Assembly (NCBI GenBank): GCA_963969495.1
Contig: OZ018319.1
Coordinates: 204,665,100-204,729,099, forward strand
Origin: Ceratothoa steindachneri
Lineage: Eukaryota; Arthropoda; Malacostraca; Isopoda; Cymothoidae
Direction of reading: 5' to 3'
DNA length: 64,000 nt
Below, piece after piece: positions 1-13,379 of this stretch (positions within the stretch are counted from its first letter, which is position 1; each line of letters opens with the position of its first letter). A model generated the notes under the pieces. It ran no database searches and was not told where the DNA came from. It saw only the letters and a list, made by a program, of their open reading frames with translations. The translations under genes and the position numbers were made by a program.

Positions 1-600
1 TTACGTCAATATGTGTCCTTTGCCTTCAAAATTATCGTCTCCTCGTAATTCTCGCACAAACAAGTTAATTATACACCTATGATAATTCAAGAAGGAATTA
101 ATTAACTAGACGTTTTAATTACTGATTAAACACCAGCCGTAAAATTAAATTTGATTTTCATTCTTACCTCAAACGCACACACAATAAATATTTCATACCT
201 CAGACATTTGCACACATTCCTTTACTCCATTAAAAATTTTAACGATATGATTCATTAATAATAACGCTTCGTTATGAGCACCGCCATTCACTATGAGGTA
301 AATGGCATTGTGGTAAGATCAGCAATGTCGAAATTCAGGACACCCACAGAAAAATGAATTTTACAAAACATGGCGGAAAAACATTACGCAAAGTTGATAA
401 GATTGAATAATTTAGTCAGATAAAATGGTCTCTGTCAGAAAGGGCGGTGGAAAACGTGATGAAATTGTGAAATCAAAGCATGGAATATTTTGACTGGTTA
501 TGAAGTTATTCGGCAGCTTGTAAATGTTGCTTTGCTGTGAATTAACGCCTGAAACTTTTAATAAGTTCGAAACAAAATTTTTATTGGTGGCTTAACTGTC
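1..600. other. AT-rich DNA, nothing recognised
   Basis: No long reading frame, structured RNA signal or clear repeat was seen in this stretch. Confidence 0.5.
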
Positions 601-1420
601 CTTTTTTTTTCTATTTGAGTGCGATGTGGCCAGTTACCTGTCTGTTTTTCCTACTTGAGTTAGATGTGGGCAGTTACCCGTCTGTTTTTCATACTTGAAT
701 AAGATGTGTTCAGTTAGCTATTTCTCATACTTGTTTGTGTGATGTGGTTTGTTTCTAATGCTGTTTGTTCTTTGAGGATATATTTTTTTATTTGAGAGAT
801 TCATGGTCCGTTTTGCTTGTATAGCTATTTGTGTCTGTGGTGTGGTATGCTTTTCATAATGTTTGTTAACTTGAAAGGAGTGTGGTATTTTCTGAGCCCT
901 AGTTTGTGTATTTTAATGATACATAGTTTATTTTAATACATTTTGTCTACTTTTAAGTGACCCAATTTACTTTTTATACAGTCGGTTTATTTGAGAATAA
1001 TGCGGACTGTTTTTCATTTTTTTTTCCTTGAAAGAACAATAGCGTCTTTTATACTATTGTTTACTTCAGTGGGATGTAGTGTTTCTTTGTTGTTTGTTTC
1101 CTTGAGAAAGTAATGGTCTACCTTTATTGTTTGTTTACTTTAACAGAGATGTGGTGACCCTTTCATAAAATCTATTTAATCGAGAAGAATGTAGTTCACT
1201 TTCCGTACAATTTGTTTACTTTAGAGGAACGTAGTCAGTTTGTTCTTGATGTTAAGTTACTTAAAGGGATGTGGTCTGTTTTCAGAATGTTTGTTTGTCT
1301 AGTTAAGTGGGTTGTTCAACTTTTGTTAGTCAAATTGTTTGTTCATAGATGGTTGGAGGTCACTGGTCCATTTGTTAAGAGATGTGGTATTTTTATCTAA
1401 TTGCGTCACTCTTTTTTCTT
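600..1420. repeat. Degenerate ~40-bp minisatellite
   Basis: The words GATGTGG (or GTGTGGT) followed by TTGTTTACTT/CTACTTGAG recur at about 40-bp spacing, for example GATGTG at 623, 663 and 703. The units are clearly related but much diverged, giving about 20 copies. Short open frames here are by-products of the T-rich repeat. Confidence 0.7.
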
Positions 1421-3826
1421 TTGTTTCAGCTTTGAATTTCTCGATTGATCAATTTAATTGCCAATTTGTATTACTTCCTATCATAATTGAAAGATGGATT
1501 GAATTGTATATTTCTAGTTGGAATTTTGTTTGTTTATTAATAGTATTTAAGCTATATACTCTCCTATCCTCTATGCTACATACATTTTGCCTACTTTTCG
1601 CCATGATCAGAGTTAGGTTAATTTGTGTATGTTTAGTGGTTGGATGGAATGTTTCATGTCAACATTGCAGCTGATGCCCTTGTAAAGAACCGTCATTTTG
1701 ATTCAACTGAGATAAGCACTAGAGGGTTCGAATCAGCGGCAATAAACCTACCATAGCACACACGAACACATACATGCACATGTTTTTGCCACTTGGGTTA
1801 AATTAAATTCATATATGTTTGCCAATTATTTGTATATTACTGATAGATTCAGTTATTAGTGTTTCATTAGCTCGGCAGGTCAATTAAATAGCATGACTAC
1901 TTATTCGCCATAGGATGGCATTTTTTCTTTCACACACATATACACCTACATCTATTCACTAAAGGAAACGAAGCAAAGCACTATAAATGGGAAAGAAACT
2001 CAAATTATTCGATTATAATTAAATAATTGGGGAATTATTATCCATGGGAAAAAGTACCCATTTTTAATCTCGTATGTATGTCTATTTATGTAGGAATGAA
2101 GAGTAGGTAGAGGGCTTGTATCTTTATGTGTGTGTAGGGCGAAAAACTAGTTATATGTACGTTAAACACTTACAGTTGGCAAAATTAGTCATGTCACACT
2201 TTCAAAGTGTTTCGGACGAATTTAAGGTACCTACGATATAATTATTTATGTTATAAGTACTCGAATAGTTTGGGGTGACTGTCGTTAAGCTTTGCTGTGC
2301 TGTGTTGCAAAATAGTAATATTTTTCAAAACATGTTTTGGTTTGAAAATTAATTATAGGGATAAAATAAAAAATAGTCAAATGTTAAATCGAATATTCTT
2401 ATAATAATATGATTAAAATTTTAAGAAATATATAGAATTAATTAAGCTGGAAAAAGAAAAATTGGGGGAAATTTGACAATACTGTTTTGAAAGAAAACGG
2501 TTTCAAAATGTTTTGAAACTACTCATTGAAATACCGCCATAACGTTTCAAAATTGCCTTAATTTAATTTATTTTATTGAAAAAATGTCGTGTTTAGTTTA
2601 TTGAGAACTAAATATACACCAAACACGTCTTCTCTCATCAAATAATATTATATTCAGGCGTCAGTCTCTGAAGGAAATTCAACGGAAAGTGTAATTTGAC
2701 CAATTGTGCGAATTGTATACATTATAACTCATAATTAATTTAAATTAAAAATTATCACTCAAACTTCAAAATAATTCAAATTATTGCCAAGGAGAGAAAA
2801 TAAATTTAATATTTAGAATATTAAAGATTCAGGCCTACGCAAACTCTCGTAACCAGAGCATTTAGGCAAACTCACGACGCATGGACAAAAGTGTCGGGAT
2901 GGATGCCATAACGTTGTATATTTCACCCACTTCAAACATTTTGACTAAAAAATTATTACAAAAAAAGAATAAAATTCAGAAAACCCATTAAATTTTAAAA
3001 GAAATCCAATTTCCTCCTATTAAAAGTGAAAAACAATTTCTAACCCGAGTCCAAATTGCAGCCCTCTCTTAAATATACGTGAGACAATATTAATTTAATT
3101 CAATATCGAACCTAAACCAAAATAATAAAAAGGCACAAATAGGATATAAACATATTTAAAAGTAGATATGAAATTACACTCTTACTTTACGGCAAACATA
3201 ATATCATGCTTATGTTATTAGCAAAGCATTTGAATCAATAAACTTAAAATATATTAGAATACTTAAAAAAAAACATCTAAAATATATTTTTAAAATTTAT
3301 TTAAAGCTATTATTTAGCAACAATGAGAGTGATGCAAATTAATTGCAAAAGGTATGAGTGGTAATTTACAATAAACTGAACGATTCATTCGTTAGTGAAA
3401 TATTGGAGGGGGAGGGAGGGATTTTCAACTGTTATGGTCCTTTAAATTACATTACCTGAGTGAAATTTGCGGGGGTAGGTGGAAGTATAAAGTTTACAGG
3501 GGGGCGCAGGGGGGCGTGGTCTCCGAATAAATTATAATTTTGTGGTCATAAGAAACAGTTTGAAGATGACGAAAGAAATAATGAAAAATCAATTACGTTA
3601 TAGGATTAATGTTATTTAATTGTTTTATTATGTGCTAGACGTTTACAGAAGCAAAATATCTATAGGTTGAATTTAAAGTTTAAATAGGCGAAAAGGATTA
3701 TCTAATTTAGTAGTTTCTATGTATTTCTTATGATAAAAAACGATGGCAAAATAGTATTCTACATTATAAGACTCGTGATATTTACCACAGCCAGTGCTTG
3801 TTTACTTACCTCCATTACACACACAC
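1420..3826. other. AT-rich intergenic DNA
   Basis: No coding region is recognised. There is a B-box-like GGGTTCGAATC near 1719, without a convincing cloverleaf, and G-rich patches at 3405-3422 and 3470-3520. Confidence 0.45.
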
Positions 3827-4083
<257 letters not shown>

Positions 4084-4640
4084 TTGTTATACTAAACTGC
4101 ACACTAACACTGCGTACATTGCAGTTTTCCACTCAATGCTTAAGAAAACGTTCCAATGGGGTTAAGGGACTATGTGATTCTGCTGGTCTCTCTAATAAAC
4201 TACGAAATCTATCCATCTATCCATCATCTATCTATTCTACGAGTATTATGCCACACACCATTTAACCTTCAATTTTCGACTGTAACCAATTTCCCACAAA
4301 TTGTGGTCGTTGTGCTTAACGATACTAACCTAACCTTACCTTGCCTTATTTACGGATGACTCTCGTCTCATCAAAGGTAATTATTAAATTCATGAAGGTG
4401 AAAATCGGAAGTAATTACACCATTACATCATTGTCTTCACCTATTTGTCCGCGCCATCATTCTGGAGCAGTGGTAGTGGAGCTCGGGTTAGTGATAAATT
4501 ATTGTTTTCTGTTGTAATTTGGTATTCAGGAAAATACAGGGAAAATTCCGGCCTATTTTTAAGATTCGGTTATTAATTAATCTGATTTTAAGGACAAAAT
4601 TAAGTAAAATCGAGGATGGATTTATCTGCAAAGAAAGAAG
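4084..4640. other. AT-rich DNA, nothing recognised
   Basis: No gene or repeat family is recognised between the TA tract and the next array. Confidence 0.4.
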
Positions 4641-5290
4641 ATATTTAGAAATATATACAAACTTCTAACACTAGAGTACTTCCATTATTACTTCTAGTCC
4701 TTTCAATATTATTTTATAATTAGTATTTATTAATTCTACTAGTATATGGAATACTTTCATTTGTACTTTTAACAATACTTAATATTAAGGCCAGTAGTAC
4801 ATGGAGTACTTTCAAGAGTAGTTATTACATTCAGCGGTAAATGGAATAGTTTAATAGTAGTTTATTTAAGAAAGTTTTTTAATTCCAATTGTTCATGAAA
4901 TACTTTAAATAGCCCTTTATTAATAGTACTTCTTAATTCGAGTAGTACATGGAATACTTTAAAAATATTTATTACTTTTAGTAGTAAGTACATGGAGTAC
5001 TTTCAAAAGTATGTATTACTTCCTAAGTTTATGGAGTATTTTCAGTAGAATTTTTACCGTTAATACTATTTAGAGTAGACTTAATAGTCCTTAGCGTACT
5101 TTCACTGCTACTTATTACTTTAATAGTTCGTTAAATCCTTTGAATAGTACTTGAATTACTTTCATTGGTATTAAGAGTACTTTAAAGATTACTTACCATA
5201 GCACTTAAATTACTCTCAATAATAATTATTTTTTTCAATATTACCTACTTATTTCTTTCAAGAGTAAATTCAATAGTACTTTGTTGGTAC
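4640..5290. repeat. AGTAC-rich degenerate tandem repeat
   Basis: Units built around TAGTACATGGAGTACTTTCA and TACTTATTACTTT recur every 40-60 bp (ATGGA-type words near 4800, 4840, 4950, 4990 and 5033). Strongly diverged. Confidence 0.65.
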
Positions 5291-6440
5291 ATTTCAATGA
5301 TGAAAGTTATATTGTGGTGATATTAGCGAATGAACCCTAGTCTTTGGGAATATTGGGAGTAAAACGTTAGTCTTGGAAACTTTTTCATAAATAGGCTATA
5401 TTGTGGTAACATTTTTACAAATGCGTTACCTTGTGGTAACATTTATATAAATGTGCTATCTTATGATAATATTTGAATAAATGTGCTATCTTGTGGTAGC
5501 ATTTGTGTGAAAGAGCGTCGTGCTATTTGAAGAAGGAAGGTTATATTGTGGAATTAAATATATATTATAGTAACTTTGGCGAGCGGAAGGCTATATTGTG
5601 GTAAAAAACAAACAATTTTGGGGGGGGTGAGAACGTCATCTTATAGTAATATATGGAGGAATCTTGTCTTGTTGTAATATTGGAGGGACATGTAATATTA
5701 GACCGGAAAGAAACGCTACCTAGCCGTACTATTTCGGTGAAAGAAGTCTCTCTTTTAATAAATGGAAAAGGAACGCTATCTTGTGGTAATATCTATATGA
5801 AAGAACGCCATCTTGTGTAAATATTTAGTAACTAAATCTTGTAATAATATTTGGAGGAATAGACGATGTCTTGTGGTAACACTTGAAGGAAATGGGCTAA
5901 CATTGTATTAATTTTCGGAGAAAGGTACGCTATCCTATGGTAATATTTGAGGGAGGAACGTTACCCCGTTATAATATTATGATAATTTTTGAGGAAAGAA
6001 CGTCATCTTATTGATATAGGGATGAACGTTATTTTGTGGTAATGTTGAAGAGGAAGATAATATTTGCGGTAAAAGAAGGAATGGTATTTCCCGGTAATAT
6101 TTTATGTTGAAACGATATCTTGTGTTAATATATTGAGATTAAATCATTCTTCTGTTAATATTTGGAGAAATGGACTTATCTTGTAGGAATACATGGAATA
6201 AATGGGGTCATATTGTAGTAATATTTGTAGGGAAAACGTTATAAACTGGTAATATTATGATGAAGAACACTATCTTGGGTTGAGATTCGCAGGAAGGAGA
6301 CTATCTGATGACAATATTTGATGTGGCAACACTGTGCTAATGTTTGGGGAAAAAATGTTATCCTATAGTAATATTTAGAGGAAGGAACGTTATTTGATCA
6401 TAATATTTCGGGGATGTGGGAGGTGCATTAACTTAATGAG
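5290..6440. repeat. TTGTGGTAATATT-type degenerate tandem repeat
   Basis: Roughly 33-bp units of the form CTTGTGGTAATATTTG followed by a purine-rich GGAAAGAACGCTA segment occur over more than 1.1 kb. Units differ at many positions, consistent with an old array. Confidence 0.7.
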
Positions 6441-6850
6441 GAATAGAATGTCTCGCCTAAAAAGATATCTAACTTAAAAACATTGATAAATCAATGATAC
6501 CTAAGTAGTCTACTTTTTGACTACTCGGAGTACATATTTTTCTTTCCCTTTACTTCAATGATTTCCTTATAAATCTCTCTTCTCAACAGTTTTGGTAGAT
6601 ATGCTAATGTTATTTTATTTTATAAATATATTAATTAAAACCATTAAATTCACTCAAAAAATAATCATTTCCTATTAATTTTTCCTTACGATAAAAAGTT
6701 GCACCCACCTCATCTCTCAATACAAATGCCATGTTCCTAATTAGAGAGTGCCGTGGCACTCTTAATGGCACTTAATATCATGTGTTTTCCCCTTCCCTAA
6801 CAAACCTTATACAATAAAACTACAACATATATTCTCTGGTAAAGGTTTGA
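6440..6850. other. AT-rich spacer, nothing recognised
   Basis: No gene is seen; this stretch separates two tandem arrays. Confidence 0.4.
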
Positions 6851-7615
6851 TACTTCTATGGATAATATCAATAGATATTATCCTATCAATAATCAATTAA
6901 TGAAAAAGTACCCAAAATTTCTCCTACCGATAATATCAATAGATGAAAAAGTACTCCATTTCTAGCCTGTATATAATAAATGAATGAAAAGTACCCCAAT
7001 TTTCTCATACCAATAATAGATAAATGAAATTTGACCCCATTTTATCCTTCCGATAATATATAAATGAAAAAGTACCTGATTTTTATCCTATCAATAATAA
7101 ATGAATGAAAAAGTACCAAAACTTCCTCCTACCGATAATATCAATAGATGAAAAAGTACTCCATTTATATCCTATATATAATAAATGAATGAAATGCACC
7201 CCAATTTTCTCATACCGATAATAGATAAATGAAATTTGACCCCATTTTATCCTTCCGATAATATATAAATGAAAAAGTACCTGATTTTTATCCTATCAAT
7301 AATAAATTAAGGAAAAAGTACCAAACTTTCTCCTACCGATAATATCAATAGATGAAAAAGTACTCCATTTCTATCCTATATATAATAAATGAATGAAAAG
7401 TACCCCAATTTTCTCATACCGATAATAGATAAATGAAATTTGACCCTATTTTATCCTTCCGATAATATATAAATGAAAAAGTACCTGATTTTTATCCTAT
7501 TAATAATAAATTTATCAAAAAGTACCCGAACTTTCTCCTACCGATAATAAATAAATGAAAAGAACCATATTTTTCTCCTACCAATAATTTATAAACAAAA
7601 GTTTACGCCATTTTT
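6850..7615. repeat. Tandem repeat with ~204-bp higher-order unit
   Basis: About 51-bp subunits (AATAAATGAATGAAAAGTAC plus a variable pyrimidine-rich half ending ACCGATAAT) are arranged in fours. The marker TTCTCATACC is seen at 7002, 7206 and 7411, giving a 204-205 bp period with high similarity between periods. Confidence 0.8.
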
Positions 7616-8940
7616 AACGATACTACAATGAAAGACGGTCTTATTCTTCATGTCATTGTATTATTTTTATAGTTGTCCATGAAAATAGAGCATAAGCCAT
7701 TAGAAAACTGGATGGGAGAACTTACTGGGCTAATTGACAATAAAATAAAATATTAATGGTAAATAAAAATTGTTTCTTAATTGTAAATAGATAGAAAAGA
7801 GAGATGATAACAGTTAATTGGAAAAACGGTTTAAGTTACAAATAATATAAAAGAATAAAAATAATAAATAAGAGAATAAATATTATGAATACGAGATATA
7901 AGAAATCATTCTCACAGGTTGTTATATGTTTACTTTCGTGTTCGATCAAAATATCTGTTAGAAAATAAGTAGAAGAAAAGAGGCAGGTTGCAGATGCTTC
8001 CGTTATGTGACACGAACATGGTGGCGATCGAAAGGCTTGTGTGGGAATGGATGGAGTGCAGTTAAGTGTGACATCGTGATAGTGATCGAGAGGGGGTGGC
8101 TGTACTATTGAGTGTTGAGTGGCTAAAGCAATGCTTAAACGTTACAAAGAAATATAAAATTGACAAAAATGATGTATAGTTAGAGTGTCAATTACCCAAA
8201 ACACATCTATAAATCTCTCAATGACCTTTTCACCTAAAAACAGTAATGGTTCGATGGACCTTTAATACACAACAGCAAAGGGATATAGAGATTTACAACC
8301 AAGGCAATAGTTACATTGTGACACAATTGTTTTAATGGAATATTTGTTAAAAATATTAGTTTAGTAGGTCGAAGAGTGGTATGTAATTCAAAATTGGTTC
8401 CAACATACCACTATTTATCATTCTATGAGGGACATCCAACCAGGAAGAATTACCTTTGTACTAACCTTGGTTCCATAAAAAATAAATAAATCGATTGCTT
8501 CATGACTTCTGTCGTTGCTGTGGCAACGATTAACCAACTTCTTACTGTATTGGGTGAGTAAAAAGCGTGACTTTCTGTATTTGGAAAGTCTCAATGGTAT
8601 TAGATGGGTAAAATGGGTATAGAGAATGAACATAGAAATGGAATGGAAGAGGGAAAATGAAAAAATAAGAAATAAGTATAAACTATGGAAAATAGTGCGG
8701 AACTAGGCAACGTGGAATGAAATATAGAATTGGTGGAAGAGATTAGAGGAAAGAGGACTGTGTGGATGTATAGGAATAAAAGAAGACCAGAAGTGGAGAA
8801 CGATGTACAGTGTAACTCTTAGGAGTCAGTTATTTTAAAGGCCAGAATTACCTCACTGAGACCAATGGAAAAAGATATAGCAGAATGAATGTAAACAAGG
8901 TCTGCTGACCAAAAGTCGCGGGCTCTCACTTATTCTGATA
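7616..8940. other. AT-rich DNA, nothing recognised
   Basis: No long coding frame and no recognised element; somewhat purine-rich at 8630-8830. Confidence 0.4.
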
Positions 8941-9730
8941 TATGACGTTACGACCTTCAAAACTTTCAATAATTCCTGGACTAGGCTTGGGAGGACATTG
9001 GCAATTATATCGTTTAAAAGAGAATGTTAAACAACATAATGGTTTCAAATTCATTTAGAATCGTCGGAATAGTTGCAATGTTATTACCAAAAAAAAAAGA
9101 AGCAAAACGAGGACCGACGGCATAGTGAGATAGATGTAGAGTGCACGCGATTAAAAATGAAGTTATGATGTTATTGCCAAAAAAATTCCCGGCTAACCTT
9201 GGGAGGATTTTATCAATTATATCATTCGAAATAGAATGTAAAATAACATAAAAGTTTCAAATTTCATTAGAATCGGCCGAATAGTTACGATGTTATTGTC
9301 AAAACAAGATAATTCACGGGCTAATCTTGAGAAGACCTTGGCAACTATATCACTAGAAATAAAATGTAAAACAACATAAGGGTTTCAAATTTCGTTAGAA
9401 TCCACCGAATAGTTATGATGTTATTGCCAAATAATTCCCCGGCTAAACTTGGGAGGACTTTGGCAATAGTATCATTTGAAATAAAATATAAAACAACAAG
9501 AGGGTTTAAAATTTCGTTAGAATCGTCTGAATAGTTATGATGTTATTGCCAAATAATTTCCCGTCTAACCTTGGGAGGATCTTGGCAATTATATCATTAG
9601 AAAGAGAATGTAAAACAAAATAATGATTTTAAATTTTGTTAGAATCAACCGAATAGTTACAATGTTATTACAAAAAAAGAGCAAAACGGGAACCGACCGA
9701 CATAGTGAGATATAGAGTCGCACGCGACTA
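8940..9730. repeat. ~118-bp tandem repeat, about five copies
   Basis: Copies are marked by CTTGGGAGGA near 8989, 9197 and 9567 and diverged forms near 9327 and 9447. Each is followed by GGCAATTATATCATT and then by TTTCGTTAGAATC and GAATAGTTATGATG. An additional block of about 60-80 bp (AGCAAAACGAGGACCGAC through CATAGTGAGATA) lies after the first copy and again after the last. Confidence 0.8.
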
Positions 9731-11128
9731 AGAATGAAGGAAAAATGTAGCAGAAACTATCAAATGACTTGTAGTTGAATGCAATGGGTAGGAATGGTAG
9801 AGAGATAATGATGGAAAAGTTGAATGACCTGCAGGATTGGGAGTGATTGTCAAAAGACTCGACTGTGAGATGAGGGACAGGAAGAAAAAATGTTATAGTA
9901 GATATCACAGAGATGGGATTTGATGACACAAAAAGAGTATGGTGCTTTAAAAAATGTACGGTAGAAAGAGAAGAGTAGACTGATAGGTAAAAAGTATGAA
10001 AATAAACCAAAAATGGTAGTAAGGTATGGTACGAAGTAGGCAGAGGATTTCAGTAGTTGAAATTGAATGGTGGTATAGGAATTTTCATATACTGTAAAAA
10101 GAAATGTAGATGAGTAGGTTTAGCGGAAAGATGGAAATTAATGTCTCTATATATTCTAGCTGAGATGAGTAAATTATAAAGTAAACAAAATTTCCGTACA
10201 GAGTGAGAACTAAGGCTGAAGCAAATCAACCTGTAATGACTTAAAGAAAAAGCCAAATCTAGATCTAGAAGGTGGCAAAATAAGAGGAAGAAAAAGATAA
10301 AAGAAGAATATAAAGAAGAAGAGGAAGAAAATAAATAAGAAAAAAAAGAATAGTTTGTAAACCGCGCCTGAAGTATTTGATAAAAGGAAAGTGGCAAGCT
10401 CCAATATATATGTAGAAAGTGATTGGTTAACCATTAATAAACTACCTACATGAGACAACAATATATCTTTTAGTTTAATTGATAACTGACGTCTTACATT
10501 TTTGGAAGAGTCAAAATTTACTCACACTTTGACCACGAATTAGGCAAGCGTCTCGAAAATACTCGACCATTTTATTTTAACCATCTAACAAACATGATTG
10601 TGTGGTTGTTCATTTTTTTTCTGGAATCATATGGAAGATTAGAGAATCTAACTTGATTGAATATGTTGTAAAAATTAATTTGGATCTATTCTGTTTGGCA
10701 TGAAGGGGTTAGCCAATTTGGTCGAATGAGAAAATTAAAAACGAACGTTGCTCTTTCTTTAAGATGAAGTTTCAGGCTACTAAAGAAAACTTAGGAAAGG
10801 GTTGAATAGTATCGGAAGATTTCCCTCTTAGAATAAGCCCTCTGGCATTGTTTATTTCTTAGGCAATATTAGAAGACAGGAAAGTAAACAAAAATAAAGC
10901 ACTATTGAGATAAAGATGATTAGATATACCACAAACAACAATCTTAGGAGTGAGCAAAAATACAACTGAGGAATGTTGCTGCCTTACCAATTTGGAGCTA
11001 AGCAAAGTAGTAGCATGATTACATTCACCAAAATCCAAAGCTTCAGAAGTGAGTATAAATCTTTAGGCGAGCAATTCCCTTATAAACATCGAAAGAATGG
11101 TAGAATATATAAAAAAAAATCTTTATAA
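9731..11128. other. Intergenic DNA, purine-rich tract
   Basis: No gene is recognised. A strongly A/G-biased tract at about 10270-10350 creates K/E-rich or, on the other strand, F/L-rich frames that look like composition artefacts. Confidence 0.4.
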
Positions 11129-11130
11129 TA

Positions 11131-12422
11131 CGAGGGGCGGTCAATAGGTTTTGTGAATCGATAGGGAAAAACAGAAGAAGGGGGATGGCTGTTTATGGGG
11201 GTGTTAGGACAAATTATGACAAGTTAGGACCTGCAGCCGTACGCTCCTGCCTAATCTATTTAAGAAGCAGTAGCTGATCGCAGATCTTCAGTCACAAATT
11301 TTCCAACAATGGAGAAGGTTGAGCACCGCGCAGTGATCAAGTTTTTGACCAAGGAAGGCAAGAATGCAAAAGAGATCTATGAACGCATGGTTGCAGTGTA
11401 CACCGACACCGCACCTTCCTATGCAACCATTGCTTGCTGGAATAGGGAGTTTCGCCATGGTCGTGAGTCCCTTGAAGATGACCTTCGTCCAGGACGCCCG
11501 CCAAACGTGACCAACGAGGAAAATGTGGCCCGTGTCGAAAGGATGATCCTCGAAAATCGACGGGAAGGTCGAAGAAATCAAGCAATAACTTGGAATATCA
11601 CATGGAAGTGTTATCAACATTATCCACGACAATTTGGCCATGACCAAAGTCTCTGCCCGTTGGGTCCCTAGAAACCTCACGCTCCATGATCGACTTCAAC
11701 GTCGTCAAACTTCGGAGGAGCTCTTGCTCCTGTACAACTAAGACCCTGCGGGATTCGAGTCACGCATAGTGACAGGTGATGAAACGTGGGTCCATCACTG
11801 GGATCCCGAGACCTAGCTCGAAAGCATGGCCTGAAGGCACACGGGCTCTCCGACCCCCATCAAGTTCTGCACCCAACCCTCAGCCGGGAAGATCATGGCC
11901 ACTATCTTCTGAGATTCTGAGGAAGTGTTGATGGTGGACTATGCGCCTCGTGGAAGGACCATCACAGAGTAATATTACGCTGAGGAACTGGCTGGGTTGA
12001 AGAAGTGCATCCGTCAGAAGCGGCGCCGCAAGTTGACACGCCGTGTCCTGCTTTTCCACGACAATGTTCCTGTTCACAACGCCAGAGTTGCACAAGCTTC
12101 CCTGCACAAGCGCGGATTCGAGGAGCTCAACCATCCCCCTTACAGTCCAGATCTGGCCCCTAGCGACTACTTTTTATTCCGCCTGCTCAAAGCTGCACTG
12201 CGTGGAAGCCGGTTTGCGGACGATGAAGATGCCCAGCTCGCCGTCCAGGAGTGGATTGAACAGCAGTCAGGAGATTTCTGGTTGTCGGGAATTCGAAGCC
12301 TCAGGGACAAGTGGCGCAAGTGCATTGAAGTCAAGGGTAGTTATATTGAAAAATAATAAAACACTTTTCCTCATATCTCGCTTCCTTATATCCGAATTGC
12401 AAAACTTATTGACCGCCTCTCG
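11131..12422 (+). mobile_element. Mariner-type DNA transposon, copy 1
   Basis: The element is bounded by imperfect inverted repeats: CGAGGGGCGGTCAATAGG from 11131, and the complement of a matching end running to 12422. Each end is followed by the TA target duplication (11129-11130 and 12423-12424). The 1,292-bp length matches the usual 1.3-kb mariner size. It contains one transposase frame on the plus strand, broken by mutations, so the copy is probably non-autonomous. The ends are well preserved, so mobilisation in trans cannot be excluded. Confidence 0.93.
11309..12356 (+). pseudogene. Mariner DD34D transposase, broken
   Basis: Mariner transposases bind the terminal repeats and cut and paste the element at TA sites. 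The start ATG at 11309 opens MEKVEHRAVIKFLTKEGKN, the beginning of the N-terminal helix-turn-helix region; WNREFRHGRESLEDD is typical of the linker before the second helix-turn-helix. All three catalytic aspartates can still be found: GDETWVHH near 11776, HDNVPVH near 12060 and SPDLAPSDYF near 12165, the last two 34 residues apart. Compared with the copy at 26 kb there is a 2-base loss near 11560, followed by several in-frame stops between about 11735 and 11975. From 11997 the frame is open to the TAA at 12354-12356. The expected length is about 345 residues. It cannot make a full protein as it stands. Confidence 0.9.
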
Positions 12423-12424
12423 TA

Positions 12425-12935
12425 TATAGGTTTATTAATATATACGTAGGTTAGGGTTAGGTTACTCTGACTTTTATAACCTTTCAGTTCAGTTCAATAG
12501 AACTTGTACGTACATGAGAGTAAATAGATTCCAGACAACGAACTACACGGCCACCTTTTTGGACGATTACAAAATTAAGCCCCAGAGAGGACACGACACT
12601 TTCAAAAATAATAAATACTTTCACTTACGGAGTTAAACCAGTCATTATTCTGAATTTCAGTACTTTTAACTTCACGTTGTAAAGAATTGTGTGAAGCGAA
12701 CCAAATCAATAAGTACTCTCTCCTTTTCTTTTAATCTCTCTTAGTTGTTTTTTTGTCTTATCTTTAAAACATAAGTAACGTATGAATCACAGTTTAGGAA
12801 ATTCCTAGTAAGAATGTATCAGTTGATAGGGCTAGAATCCTTCTGATTCTAGCTGTGCTAAATCGCTTGGATCATTCAGCATCAGAAGAACTAAAATACC
12901 TCACACGCACTTTCTCTCTCTTTCTCTGACACACA
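12425..12935. other. Intergenic DNA, nothing recognised
   Basis: No gene or repeat is seen between the mariner copy and the CT tract. Confidence 0.4.
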
Positions 12936-12937
12936 CA

Positions 12938-12940
<3 letters not shown>

Positions 12941-12994
<54 letters not shown>

Positions 12995-13300
12995 TCTCAT
13001 TTTGTCTCTCTCTTTCGCTCTCTGTCTCTTATTCTCACTTTGTCTCTCCTTTTCGCTCTATCTCTCTCACTTTGTCTCACCTTCAAACACACATACTTCC
13101 CCTTTATCTGTCTCACTTTTACACACAAATTATATGACTCTCTTTCTGGTTTATTTTCATACACACATTATCTCACTTTGTCTCTATTTCTCTCCCTCAC
13201 TCTTCCACGCACATGTTCTCTCTCTCTTTTCTCTCTACACCCCTATCTCCCACTCTCTCTCTCTCTCTCTCATTTTCACACACACTTACTAATACTATCT
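12941..13300. repeat. (CT)n microsatellite and CT/CA-rich tract
   Basis: A pure CT run of about 50 bp at 12941-12991 continues as impure CTCTCT, TTTCTCT and CACACA DNA to about 13300. Serine/leucine-rich frames across it are composition artefacts. Confidence 0.9.
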
Positions 13301-13379
13301 TAGATGTAATATTACTCCTTAACATCCATCTAGCTATTTTTTACCTTAAATATCAATCATTCTATTCATCTGCATTCAA

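Noticed and set aside
1675..1760. Possible tRNA gene around GGGTTCGAATC
   Set aside because: There is a B-box-like word and weak outer pairing, but no acceptable D and anticodon arms could be formed.
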